Source of the DNA: Ectocarpus siliculosus
Taxonomy: Eukaryota; Sar; Phaeophyceae; Ectocarpales; Ectocarpaceae
Assembly (NCBI GenBank): GCA_000310025.1
Contig: FN649727.1
Location: 1,522,540 to 1,586,539 of the forward strand
DNA: 64,000 nt
Reading direction: 5' to 3'
Shown here: one piece after another, positions 37,301 through 48,160 of the stretch
Layout: each line of letters opens with the position of its first letter
How positions within the stretch are numbered: position 1 is the stretch's first letter
The notes under the pieces: generated by a model
The model's input: the letters and a program-made list of their open reading frames with translations, nothing else
Told to the model about the DNA's origin: nothing
Databases searched by the model: none
Made by a program: the position numbers and the translations under genes

Positions 37301-40169
37301 GATGCTAGCACTTCCGGTTTGAACGGATCTCTCTACGGTTGCGGCCAGGAGGGTTGCGGAATCCCAACGCGGAACGGTACGATACGGTACGGTGAACACG
37401 ACACACTCGTTGATGTAAAAGTGGACTGTTCCTCTCCCTTATTATCACCTCGAAGCTGTGTGGAACTTGTCCGACCACAGCTGATGCATTTTTTTCTTAT
37501 TCACTTTGTCCTCTCCATGATTATGCTCTCCTATCGCCTTGCATGCTGCACACCATGCAGGCGGAATCCAACTCAAACCAAGCCCAGCACACGGCAACGG
37601 CCAATCGCAACACTGAGGGGGGTGCATGACTCGGCGGTATAAAGCCGGATTCTTGTATGGCGTCGTAGCGCAACATCTGATAACGCGAAACAACCATGGT
37701 AGCGCACCATCATATGGCGACACGTCCCAGTACCGTAACACTACCCCACCCTGAGTTGTCGTAGATGCAGATATAGATGCAAACCTCAGAGGGATTTCTA
37801 GTCAACCAAGAGATTTAGGCGATGGATCGAAGATGCGACAACTCAAAACCCTCACCCGCACCCTTCAATCATAAAAACAAGACCAAGGAAGAGGAACAAA
37901 GGAGCCAGGGACGGCGAAGTCGGCGGATAAACTCGGGAAAAGGTCACACTTAGCTCACCCTGGCAAAAGGCGGAGGAGACAGCCCGCGACATTGAACATG
38001 AGGAGGGGCAGCAGCGGACGCGCAAGGCAGCGTCTGCGCTGGACACCGATACCGCAGAGGAACACCGCCTGCTGCTGCACCTCCTCACGCTCAATATCGC
38101 GGGCTGTCTTCTCTACCTTTCGCCGGGCGCGCTCAACATTCATACAGCTGGGTTTGAAATTACATGTTGAAGCTATAGCTGTTGTACTCACTTCAAAAAC
38201 AAGACATATTCGTCTCTCCCCTGTTGACAACATTTGCTGCTGTACACTATTGAGTCACCATGTACGTAGCAATGACGCCGTGCGTGACGCAACCAGCGTG
38301 TGTCTTTGCGATTCCTTGTACAAGAATACCCTCGATGTTCAAAAATCGAAACGAACTATTCGGCGTGCGTGCGACACCGCAAAGCAGGCAGTCTACTGGT
38401 ACTACAGGGCGTGGCGTTCAAGCTATCACTCGCACTAGGAACATGTACGTAATGTGGGTGTGTCTTTATTATTAGCATCGACCATAACCGGCTGACCAAT
38501 GAAACAACGTCAGTCTCATGGTTGAAAACACAAACCGCTGCTAAATGCCACTAACTGGGACCCCGTGAGGAGGCGGCATGCGGGAGGCTAAGCTATTCTC
38601 CGGATGAAAAACAGAAACAGTAGCAACAGAAGAAAACTGCACGCGGTACCAAGGCTGCTATGCATTTAGTACCTTGCACTCGAGTTCGTTTTGGAGTGCT
38701 TTCACCATCCTCCTCCTTGTTTTCACTACCATAATTGTCATCATCATTTTAACAGCATTTTTTCGGCAGTTCTTCTCTGGCCCTGCGTCGTTTGTCGTGG
38801 GAAAGGCCATCTGGCTCGAAGCTCTTGCTCTCTTCCACGCCCTGATTCCCTCCTCGAGTTGCTGTCATGTTTCTTAATGTGGGTGTGTACATGATGTACG
38901 CATGTTCTTTGTCGAGAGCATTTGTTTAAACCAAACAGAGACAGACTGCAAGGTCCGAGATAAACCCCAGTTCGACGTGATGTCGTCATGATGTTGACGT
39001 GCTTACAGAGAAGAGGGTTGAGGGATAGACACCTGCTAGGTATCCTCTCCTCTCCTTTCTTTCTTGGAATGCATACTAGAATGGATCAATGTCAGAGTCG
39101 TCCTGAACCTTCAGAACCCTGCCTTCTTTCTGGCGACAAAACTCGAATGTAAACTACTCACTACTACCACTGAACATACATGTTGGGCGCAGACACGTAA
39201 CGAACATAGCGCGTTGATGCAGATCCAAGAACCCTTGTAACCAAAGGACTGAGTTGTGTCTCCGTGACTTGACGTGGGTCGCGCAGGAACACCGACTTTT
39301 GGTAGCAGCAGCAGGTATAATAGGCATATTTTATGAACTTGGCATGACGTGTGTTGCGTCATCATCTTGTCGCGCGAGGCGAAAAACACTCGTATTAGCC
39401 TTGGTGACTCCCAGAATGTGATGGCTCGTTCAGGTGCTGTAGTTCTCCCGAGAAGCATACTGTGTTGGCGCCAAGCTTTGGACATAGACAGCAGTCGTGA
39501 AGCCCCTAGAGGGCCATAGACAGCAGCCGAGACGGCGTGGCCTACCACGGCGGTCTCTCTTCCTCTTACCTCCGTAAACATGATGTCGCCGGGCTTTTCG
39601 CACTTCTTCTTCTCGAATGGGTTCCCCACTTTTGACCTCTCCAGAGCCTCTTCTGGCAACAACTCGGTGGACAGCTGCAGCTTCGGGCGGCCCACCGCCA
39701 CTTTCGATCCGTCCACAGCTACCCCCTCCGCTGTCATGCGGACTGGCCTCGACCGGTAAGAACGATGCTGACGTTGTGCTGCCCCGATGCAAAACAGAGG
39801 AGAGGAGTTTGTACGTACGATTATGCATGGGTGATGGTTCAAAGACGACGACACAGATATGAGTACCGCCAGGCGAAGCACAGGACAGGGCCGTGCGGGG
39901 TGTACAACAAGCGGAAGCGAACAAAGGAGATTACAGGGCAGCCGAATCAAGCATTGATAGCTATTGGGATCATGCAAACACGTACGTATTGTCCGCACTT
40001 TACACAGTCTATCAACTGCAGTCACCAGGTTTGGGATATATGGCCTCTGCTCGCTGCTAGAGCGTCGCTCCCTCTCACCTATGGATGTACCAGCGAACGA
40101 GAAACCCTGGCCCACGGGCGCCAGAAGCGCCGCCACCGCCAACCCTTTCCCATTTCTACTAGACGGCAT
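28361..40169 (-). CDS. nirA: Ferredoxin-nitrite reductase, plastid (593 residues, ten exons)
   Basis: Exons, 5' to 3': 40169-40079, 39742-39570, 37152-37009, 36202-36015, 35240-34991, 34414-34302, 33305-33035, 30652-30509, 29483-29289 and 28573-28361; phase is kept at all nine junctions. The enzyme reduces nitrite to ammonium with six electrons from ferredoxin in plastid nitrate assimilation. Family marks in order: RLKWAGMFHRRKRNPGTFMM, IPNGIMTTEQL, DITTRMALQLRG, MDNVRNMVGSPIAG, DTRQLCNEIND, VGGFFSVRR, GVHPQKQEG and GEIRLTVDE. The 4Fe-4S/siroheme ligands are CTGSQYC (Cys471, Cys477) and GCPNSC (Cys515, Cys519). The length equals plant nitrite reductases and is shorter than sulfite reductases. 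The N-terminus (MPSSRNGKGLAVAALLAPVG then QGFSFAGTS) looks like a signal peptide followed by an ASAFAP-type Phe motif, as in stramenopile plastid proteins. Exon 1 could instead end at a nearby GTACAT donor in the same phase. Introns 2 and 7 are about 2.4 kb and carry repeats. Confidence 0.95.
29590..29620 (+). repeat. Fragment of the dispersed CCGGCTGACCAATGA repeat
   Basis: CCGGCTGACCAATGATAACA followed by CGTCAGTC. It matches the head of the copies at 38456-38819, 41036-41394 and 44341-44420 over about 30 bp and then diverges. It lies in intron 8 of nitrite reductase. Confidence 0.55.
30765..30925 (+). repeat. CGGAGAGAT-GCACCGG repeat, copy 1 (forward)
   Basis: Several units of the form CGGAGAGATGGCACCGG are followed by ATGCGACAAAAAAC, an A-rich stretch with ACATTTAA, and CGCACCGGGGTCGG, then an inverted unit. 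The same order of motifs is found inverted at 31930-32175. Both lie in intron 7 of nitrite reductase. Confidence 0.7.
31930..32175 (-). repeat. CGGAGAGAT-GCACCGG repeat, copy 2 (inverted)
   Basis: Read on the minus strand it starts TACCGTAAGAGTCGGAGAGT, as the forward copy does near 30767 (TACCGTCAGAGTCGGAGAGT), then runs through TTGGCACCGGGTGCGATCG and an A/T-rich centre to repeated GGTGCGATCTCTCCGACC units. The two copies form an inverted pair about 1 kb apart. Confidence 0.7.
32331..32475 (+). repeat. 12-bp minisatellite
   Basis: About twelve degenerate units of GTTGCTGACGCT or GTTGCTAACGTT, inside nitrite reductase intron 7. On the minus strand the array is open and would read as Asn-Ser-Val-Ser repeats, but this is only a result of the 12-bp period. 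Confidence 0.85.
32882..33021 (+). repeat. Dispersed C-tailed repeat, variant copy 5
   Basis: It shares its 5' part (GATTGGCCATCGGTGATCGG and CTCTCGAGGATGCGT) with 21499-21624, then the core ATCAATGGTCTAGCAACTGA with GGCATGCC, and ends in a C-rich tract at 32995-33021, 14 bases from the end of nitrite reductase exon 7 (donor side). Confidence 0.65.
38456..38819 (+). repeat. Dispersed repeat with a hydrophobic reading frame, copy 1
   Basis: About 365 bp that aligns along its whole length with 41036-41394. It starts at TATTATTAGCATCGACC, passes through CCGGCTGACCAATGAAACAA and GGGACCCCGTGAGGAGGCGG, and ends at ATCTGGCTCGA. Its 3' half is open and reads SFWSAFTILLLVFTTIIVII then ILTAFFRQFFSGPASFVVGK. 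It has no in-frame ATG near the start because of an insertion of about 10 bp near 38660. It lies in intron 2 of nitrite reductase. Confidence 0.8.
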
Positions 40170-43001
40170 ATTTCACGTGGTGGTGATTGTCAGATTGTGA
40201 TCGATTGTGTAAGACTCGGGGCGAGGCCGGTGCCTCTCGAACTGCCATCAAACTTCCAAACTGCCGAAAAATGGACTGCGCACATGATTCTTTCACCCGC
40301 GTTCCAATCGCTGAGGAAGTTGGACAGCGCAAGCCCCCCCCCTTATTCGCTATCGCCCCCCAGAAAACAATATAAATGCTCTTAGCTGTGCGTTGAGGTA
40401 CACAAAGAGGGGAGGGGGTTGGCAGATACACGCGTGGCCCTCTCCAATGCCTCGCTTGTCGGTGCTCCTGTTGAAACAAAATTCAATTTGAAATTCTCAA
40501 ATCTCCGGAGATGCCGCATGTGGTACGAGAGTATTGGGAGATCGCTACAGTAATGGTAGATCTGACGCGACCTCCGCTGCTGCTGCCGGCCTCCCCTCCT
40601 CCCCTGCACGCGCTCCAGCTGTACTCGCCAAGTAAGCAGTGTATGACTGAGGCACCTACACCTTCACCATGGTCGTTGGGTGAGGCCAACCTGCTATGAC
40701 CGAGGACGCTAAATAGTCCGTTGGCCCTCCTACATGTAACGAACACAAGACATAGGACACTTGTACAATGCATGCCTCTCCTCTGGGTCTCTTGGTCCAG
40801 AGAATAGACCTCCTCCTTGTCTCTGAGAGGGACCATCTTTCCTTTACAGCAGTACCCTCGCCAAGCGGGTGTGACCCTAAGCTCTAATTGCCCCAACAAA
40901 ACCCGCCATCCTTTCACGTATCTCGAGGGAGGGAAAAACATTGCTGCGGTCAACAGAAAGAAAGAGAGAGAGAGAGAGAGAGAGCGTGTCGAGCCCCAAC
41001 ATTATATACAGCCAACCCCAAATTGTGCGTGTGTTTTCATTATTAGCATCGACCGCGCTAACCGGCCGACCAATGAAAAGACGTCAGTCTCAGCGTGGTT
41101 GAAAACACAAAACACTTCTAAATGTCAACTACTGGGACCCCGTGAGGGGGCGGCATGGGGGAGACTAATGATGTATTCTCCGGATCGAAGACAGCAACGG
41201 TAGCAACAACAGAGGACACTGCACACGTCTATGAAGAAGGCTGCTACCTTGCACTCGACTTCGTTTTGGAGTGCTTTCACCATCATCCTCCTTGCTCTAA
41301 ACTCCATCGTTCTCATCATCGTATTGACAGCAACTTTTCGACATTTCTTCTCTGGCCCTGCATCGTTTTTGGTGGGGAAGGTCTTCTGGCTCGATTGTAA
41401 GTACTTGTATGCATATGCAAAAAATACGTTATTTGGGGTCGCAAAAACCTTGGGAAGGAACGATACCTTCCGTTCCCAAAAGCAACTTCTCAACATATAA
41501 CTACCGCAGCGCGTGGCCCTCAGTAGTGCCGCCACGTTCTACGTGCTCGCTATATACGTGTAGCAAACTTTCACCGGCACCACATGTAGCAGGCACCCGG
41601 CAGTTTGATATCCGAGCAGCACAAACTGCTTGCTCCACATGCGTCACACAACGTTTCACTGGCACTGCTGTAGCGGGCATCCAGCACTTCGCCAGCACCA
41701 CTCAACAGGCCCCTTACTACGAAATATATATATGCAGTCTCCCCCCCCCCCCTCCCCAAAAACAGCTCCAAAGCTTCCCGACCGAGTAAACATGAGCAAA
41801 AAAAGGCTGTACAACAACACATTTCTTACAAATCGCCTTCTAGCCCATCCAAACAGCTACTATTGTAGTACTACAGACGCGTGGAAGGAACATACTTTCG
41901 GTCAAACCACACATACACAACTAAAAGTTCTTTCGCCACCTCTGCCCAGAAAACGAAGCGAAAGATCGAAACCAAACACTACACGTCCCGTTCAGCTAAG
42001 CCCTAACTATTTGCACCGCGTTGTCGTGTGCGTGAGCGAGGGTGCCACTCACGAACGAGAGACGTTAACCACGACAACTCACGACACACGCAGTACGGAT
42101 TGCGTCGTGGGTGGTAGAGGCCGAAAGAAGAAAGAGGCCCACTTGGCCCTATCCATCTCCAGACAGGAGGTCCTGAAGCAATATCCGATAAAAAACACGC
42201 ATGTGGCAACTAGCATGCATTCCGGCAACAGCAGTAAAGAGAAAAACGCCAACCAAACAACACCAATGAAGCTCCTGTCTGGTTTTCTACCTTCGCAGGC
42301 GTGGGTGTCTGACACCAACGGAGGGAAAAGCAAGCAAGCAAACATCTCCAGCCTACTTTCTCGCAACACCTTCGGATACGGAAGACTGAGGCGACCCGGC
42401 CACTTCGTGTGGTACTAACTACTCCGACTTTTGACAAAAAGGCAAAAACGGGCTACGTAGGAATGGCTTCCGCCCCCAGGCGTTAGGCCAGCGGGCTTTC
42501 CCATGTTTGCCCTATATAAGAGCGGCACCTGACTCACGGAAAACAGTCACCTCCCCCCCCCCCCCAATCAAACAAGAAGCTCGTACTTTCGAACACTTTG
42601 TGGCATACACATAGAAACAGGCCCTTTCCCTCTCATTGGCTCTACCTTGCAAGCAAAGATACGCCGACGAGTGCACAGCTCCCCTTCACGACCATGTAGG
42701 CTCCGGGCCGGCGGGTCCCATCCTCGCCGCCTTGACTAGGAAGCACAAACCAAAAGAACACGTGTTCCGTGTGCCGAACCCGCCTGACGTGCCTGCTGCT
42801 GCTGCCGCCGTCGCTTTAACGCCAAACGCCCGGAGCTAGTCCCTAACAAACTCCAGGCGTACTTTCCCCCCTGCACATGACGATGAGAGCCGGCCGCGCA
42901 AACGCCGCCTCACAACATCCCCTGCTCTTCCTCTCCGTCCACATGCTAGCGCGGACACGCTACATCCTTCCTCCTATCGGCTCTCTCCCTCCCCCGCTCT
43001 G
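40170..43001. other. Intergenic region upstream of nitrite reductase
   Basis: This contains the nitrite reductase promoter region, a (GA)n tract at 40962-40985, the repeat copy at 41036-41394, and the 3' region of the minus-strand gene ending at 43002. A 262-codon open frame at 41630-42418 is of low complexity and unlike a real protein. I see no accepted gene and no clear promoter motif. Confidence 0.5.
41036..41394 (+). repeat. Dispersed repeat with a hydrophobic reading frame, copy 2
   Basis: Second full copy of the repeat at 38456-38819. An ATG at 41231 opens an 89-codon frame (MKKAATLHSTSFWSAFTIIL, then LALNSIVLIIVLTATFRHFF, then SGPASFLVGKVFWLD) that runs 100 bp past the repeat. Against copy 1 about 34 of 49 residues are identical and most changes are conservative (Ile/Val/Leu, Thr/Ser, Glu/Asp). 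This could be a small membrane protein or a piece of a transposable-element protein; neither can be decided here. Confidence 0.75.
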
Positions 43002-46000
43002 TCAGAGCGCCACCCTCGGCAGAATCGCGGCTCCTTCGTCTTCTCCTGGACTGGGGACATTCTCTGGGGTGTAGTCCAAGAAGGATGTTGTTGATGCCTG
43101 GTGTGCGATCGTCGGGGGCCGCGCAGACCGCTTCTTATCGAAACAAAAGCACCCGACAGATGCCTGGCACCGAGATGATGAAGCAGCGTACGGACGGACA
43201 AGGGGGGAAGAAGAAACAAAACTGTCGGGTTCAGACCCACGAAGAAAGCAGCAGCGTGGTGAAGGTCTCGCGGCCCGCACGACCAAATGCGTCTAAAGTC
43301 GACCAGCGTGTGATTTGGAGAACCCGGGACGAGCAGCCGTTCGCACGCAACGCTTGCGTGAAAAATCTCGCTCAAATCGGAAGAAGAGAAGCGACCGGGT
43401 ACACCAGGATTGTTTGGGAAAGGCTCCTTCTTCCCTTCCCGCAGCAGCTGACATTGCTTTGGAGAGGAGAGGTTCAATGCACACATGCAGGAGCGAAAAG
43501 CAGAAGGTACAAAACGCATCACCCAGGGGTGACGCCAAAACGGAACGCCCAAATCAAGACACCGCAATCAGCGACGAAACGTACAGATGCGCCCCGCTCA
43601 CCACCTCTCTCTCTCGCGCGCCCCAATTTTGCAATGAGGACAAAGGGGGGGTCGACGCGTTCTTGCTGCGCATTGGCTGTATCATCGAGAAATTCGACAG
43701 TTACATACGTCCGTGGCCAAGGATGACAGCGACGAACAGACGATTCAAGACGGGGCTACCAACAGCGAGCAGCTTCGTCTTGAGGTGCGGTGTGCACGCA
43801 GGCGAAAAAAGTACCAAACTACGGAGGAAGAAACCACAGGTTCCCCGTCCCTGTCTCACGACAAGACCGTCCAAGGACGCGGCCTGACCGTTGCTGCAAC
43901 TCACCGCTAACGTGCAGATGTAGATAACCCCGCCTATGTAACAGTTGACGGAGGCGTCGTGGTCGTGGTGTTCCTCCCATACCTCCACGTCCGTGAACAT
44001 CGGCTGCGAGGGGAACATGTGCCCCACGCTAAACAAAAAGAAAATCCCGAACAAGGACAGCAGTCCACAGCACTGTGTGTTGCAGCATTGTTGTTGTTGT
44101 GGCCGCCATACAACAGTCGTTCGGCAAAACGACAATAGGGGGGGGGGGGGAGGTTGGTATTCGTTAGCGTATCACAAGTACTGTAGGTGACCGGAAGCGA
44201 CCGTACCGGGATTAACCCTTTTGAGTCTTCAGGCGTTCTCACTGATCATTGATTGATCATTTGCAAATGCTGGTGTAGTGGCAAGTCGTGGAGTTGCCGC
44301 CCTGCAGCCCTTCGCGCCGTGTATTGGCAAGTCCATAGGTAGGTGTGTCTAGATTATTAGCACCCGCGCTAACCGGCTGACCAATGAAGAGACTTCAGTG
44401 ACAGCGGGTAAAATCAAGGTCTCGGGAATGGGAATGGGGCCAATCAATGCCAAATCATGAATCTCTCAACGTATGCACATGTCAATGAACGCGTGTGTGC
44501 ATACAGTACATACATACATACATATGTGTTCTTTCGCAGCACCACACATACACTCGCCCGAACGTAGGAAGCCACTGCTGCAAAGAGCAGAGGACAGCAA
44601 AAGGGAGGGGTATTGCAGTCCCTGCCGAAGCCCAGATATCGAGGATATCGTGGTTCCCAACAATTTGAAAATCGTTCCCAAGATCCAGCAGTCATTGTGT
44701 CAACAGCTACAACGAACGCTACAACAACACTACTACTACTGCTGTAGACGAGTAAAACATATCAGCAAAACATCCACACTTGTAGCGCCACACATACCAC
44801 CCTCGCCCGAACCTAGGAAACCACGAGGTACAGGTGTGTGCTGGTGGATGTGCTTGTTGTTTGAAAAACACAGGAGCTCTAGAGAGTTGGCAGGGCACAT
44901 TTCGGGGGGGGACAGAGAACAGAGAAGTACAGAAGTACAAATACCAGCTATGGGTCTTCACTGATCATTTTGCCCTCTCTGGACTGATCATTTACAATAT
45001 ACCGAAAATAGACTAGTTGAGGCAGCGAGACGACTGACCATTTCAAAGGCTACACAGCTAACCTGCCCTACTGACCGCAGCGCGACCACCCACCAACCCT
45101 TCTACGACCCTGTCTGTGGCCACCACCCTGTCGCCGGCTTCTCTCATGGCCTACAGGTGGAGATAGCTGTTGCGTGTGCAGAAGTACACTGGTGTCTTTC
45201 TCTGCACTTCTCTCTCTCCCGCTCGCTCTCGCTCTCATTTTTTTTTTGGCGCAAAAAAAAAAACTGACAGTCCAGGCTAGACCCAAAGGGGTTAATGAGA
45301 GATGGAGCTGCTTCTGCTGCGTAACGTTCACGCAGAATAGGGCGTGGGCGTGGTGTAGGTCCCGATACCTCCTGTTCGGGCGGCACCAAAGACAGCACCG
45401 AATTACAGCAGTCTAACAGCAGTGTGTATCTATATTGGAACGCTCACACATAAAAAACACCCATGGCACAGATACATATGCCGAAAAATTCATTAGTTGA
45501 TGTGCAGTATTGAAACTAACAGCAGTGGCGGTAGTTCGTTGAAGACATATTGTACGCATACTTCGTCGTACCAGATATCGCAACGAGTACTACTGTTGTA
45601 TTATATACACTAAAATCTTGTTCCAGGACGTGAAAGCACAAACTGCCTGTGGTTGATGAAGGCAGGTATTGCAGCAGCCAGCATGCGAAGGCATTGAGAG
45701 CTCATCTCACGGGCCGGCCAGAAACCCTGTACAAAGAAGCGCGGTTTTCGAACTTTGTCAAGCTATTCTGTACAAACGTGAAGACAACAACAACAACACA
45801 CTTTATTGGAGGGTTGCTAGAACACGGGTTGACAAACGGTTCGTCACGGAGTATAAAGTATAAAGTAGAGAGAAGCTGTCTTCAAAATACCATGCGCTGG
45901 TCATTTGAAGCGTACGGTTGGGTGTATATATTTACCTGTGGGTACCCTCTGGTAGACTTTCGAGACTACGTATTTGTTGTAGATGAACGAAGAGGCTGCT

Positions 46001-47523
46001 GTCTGCTGGTTGTTCGTCCATGCAGGTACATACAGCAGTATCTCATGACGTATGACGTGCGATTACAGCTCCAAAAGGGGGAGGTCGGCAAAACGGTACT
46101 GTTTTACCATCAAACAACCGCGGCGGTGAAGAATGAGACAGACCCCTGAGACCAACAACAGGAGGCCGGCTAACTAAAACAACATGCACCGACATGGCGG
46201 CATGGTGTGGTTCTCCGTCTCACAGCAGTAGTAAGTGTAGTTTTGTCAGCATCCGGCTTGGGACTGCTGTTTTGGGGCTTGCTCCTCTTGGCTCTTTGCA
46301 AGCGAGTAAACAGCACTTTGCAAAAGGTGTTGTTACTGGTTTACATACAATAATATGTACATTGTCACTGCTGCTACATTGTCACTGCTGCTTGTTGTGC
46401 TTGCAGTGGGGACGCGTCCTGTGGTCAGGTACAATATTCGTGTACTTATCTACGGGGAACAAGGTGGGTGTTGGCGGTGTTGGTGTTGGATTGTGAACCA
46501 AAAGTACTGCTGTGTACGTACGGGACGCACACCAGGTGCCGGTACACGACGTATGCATACAAGTACAAGTGGACAGGCAAACATGATCCCGATCCTCTCT
46601 TTCAAAGCGGGCATGATTTACGCCCGCCTCGCGTGTACCTTTTCGAGGGCAGCCGTCAGAATCAAGCAGGCACTGGACAAGCACATGAGCATCAACCGCA
46701 TTTATCGCTTTGCGCGGGCTTGTTCCACTGCTGCTTTGTGTGCAAGGGAGCTTGATACTGATACCAACCTCTTCCTACATCCCTCTTCTTGGGGGAGGTA
46801 TTGTTTGTACTTGAGTTTTATGGTCTTGGTAAACGCCGTTCTACACTCTTAGACTCTGGACACCCTCACCAATCTCAGCACAAAACGACTTCTAATCCAT
46901 CCTGCCTACGAATACGACAGGAATGGCATGCTGTGTTCCCTTGACGGCGCTGTACAGCCGCAGCAGTAGCAGCGGGAGCAACACCATGATGCTGCTGAAC
47001 TTCCGGTACAATTGCAACAACAATCGTTCGCGACGAGAAATGGATCGTCACATCGTCACCTGGCCGACACACTTGAAGCCGCACATCTCTCGGTCGCCTT
47101 TTGGTGCCACGCTGAATTGGGCTGAAAATCCCCCGGGTGATGCGCTGAGACGTGACCCAAGCGACCACTGCAGTGTTCCCCTCCTGTAGAGAGAGCAAGG
47201 CTGCTGAAATGTGATGCGTGGCAAAAACTGCAAACAAACCGCATTTCTTGGCGGCCGAGGGCAGTTGAGGGGTCCCCGCAAAGGATACGCTACCCCCCCC
47301 CGACAAAAACGCACCCCTCCTCGACGCGCGACCTTTCGCGGAGGAGAGATTCAACATTTCATTTGACGTGCATGAGGTCTTCCCAACATGGCCTCGCGTG
47401 CTCACCTGCCACAGCAACCGAAACCAAGGCAGCGGTCAAGATTGGGATGGCGGTTACCAGCGACCGCGCCGCCGCGCCTTGCCGCAGAGGCAGGGAAAGC
47501 CGCAGGATGCAGCAGTCGAGCAT
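43002..47523 (-). CDS. Small signal-peptide and membrane protein, unrecognised (one exon missing)
   Basis: Exons seen: 47523-47406, 47121-47060, 45150-45063, 44028-43905 and 43097-43002. Exon 1 encodes a typical secretory signal (AAARSLVTAIPILTAALVSV then AVA). Exons 2 and 3 join in phase and read QFSVAPKGDREMCGFKCVGQ then AMREAGDRVVATDRVVEGLV. Exon 4, after a strong TTTTTGTTTAG acceptor, reads GHMFPSQPMFTDVEVWEEHH then DHDASVNCYIGGVIYICTLA, with a hydrophobic end. The last exon reads ASTTSFLDYTPENVPSPGED then EGAAILPRVAL and a stop. Exon 3 ends in phase 1 but exon 4 needs phase 2, so at least one exon between 45062 and 44029 has not been found, or a splice site is wrong. The expected protein is about 165-200 residues, entering the secretory pathway, with Cys and a His/Asp-rich patch that might bind metal. 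I do not recognise the family. Exon 1 lies antisense to the 5' end of the PPR gene. Confidence 0.5.
44341..44420 (+). repeat. Dispersed CCGGCTGACCAATGA repeat, 5' fragment (copy 3)
   Basis: AGGTGTGTCTAGATTATTAG then CACCCGCGCTAACCGGCTGA, matching the first 80 bp of 41036-41394 before similarity ends. It lies in the unresolved intron of the gene at 43002-47523. Confidence 0.65.
44535..44840 (-). repeat. Local duplicated motif around CTTCCTACGTTCGGGCGAG
   Basis: The minus-strand segment GTGGCTTCCTACGTTCGGGC (near 44553-44573) recurs as GTGGTTTCCTAGGTTCGGGC (near 44805-44825); in both cases a GTATGTGTGG follows after GAG. The second is part of a larger copy and carries an insertion. It is probably two fragments of one dispersed element. 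Confidence 0.5.
45776..45803 (+). repeat. Short dispersed repeat with (CAA)n, copy 3
   Basis: AACGTGAAGACAACAACAAC. It matches 62052-62085 and, inverted, 10174-10213 and 17513-17549. It lies in intron 2 of the minus-strand gene at 43002-47523. Confidence 0.5.
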
Positions 47524-48120
47524 GACGCTGGGCTTATGCGCTCTCCTGAGGCCTCGGAGGGGCAGCGCCTGGGGAGGAGGGCACGTGGTTGTCGAGGGTT
47601 GGAGGCACCCGGTTGGACCGTTCATTCAGCCCCAGCGACAGCAGCAGCAGAACGGCCTCGATGATTGCTCACGGCACCGGTTTGACGCCACGTTCTCGCG
47701 GCACAGCAGCGGCGGGTGCCCCAGAAGGGGCAACAGGAGGCCTCGCGTGTTGATGTCTTCGGTCGCAGCAAGCGATAGCGGCAGCAACAGCGGCGGCAGC
47801 ATGAACACGGCTGCTGCTGCTGCTGCTGGGTCGTCACCGTTTCCGGAAGGAGAAGACGCCGCCGCCCTGCCCAGGCCGCTGCCGCCTTTGTTACCGTCGG
47901 CACCGTCTACAGGCCAGTTGAACGGCGGTGGTGTTAGCACCAACTCTGCTGCTACGCCTTTGGAGGCGGCGCGATCAAGCGGGGCGAACAACATCAATAC
48001 CAGCGGTGCAAGCGAAGCGCAGGGAAGGAGGCGAGCAAGGGGCCCTCCGCAGCGACGGGAGGAGAAGCAGAACAAAGAAAAGGACATATCCCAGGAGAAG
48101 CAGTGGGGGCCATTCACCTC

Positions 48121-48160
<40 letters not shown>

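Noticed and set aside
41630-42418. Plus-strand frame of 262 codons
   Set aside because: It begins with TTG, is rich in Thr, Ser and Lys without domain pattern, and lies in a repeat-bearing spacer.
43713-43910. Plus-strand hydrophilic frame reading AKDDSDEQTIQDGATNSEQL
   Set aside because: It looks somewhat protein-like and could be a transposon remnant, but it lacks an ATG and splice partners and lies in an intron of the minus-strand gene.
45649-46149. Plus-strand frame of 166 codons
   Set aside because: It starts with GTG, runs through a dispersed (CAA)n repeat, and lies in intron 2 of the minus-strand gene.
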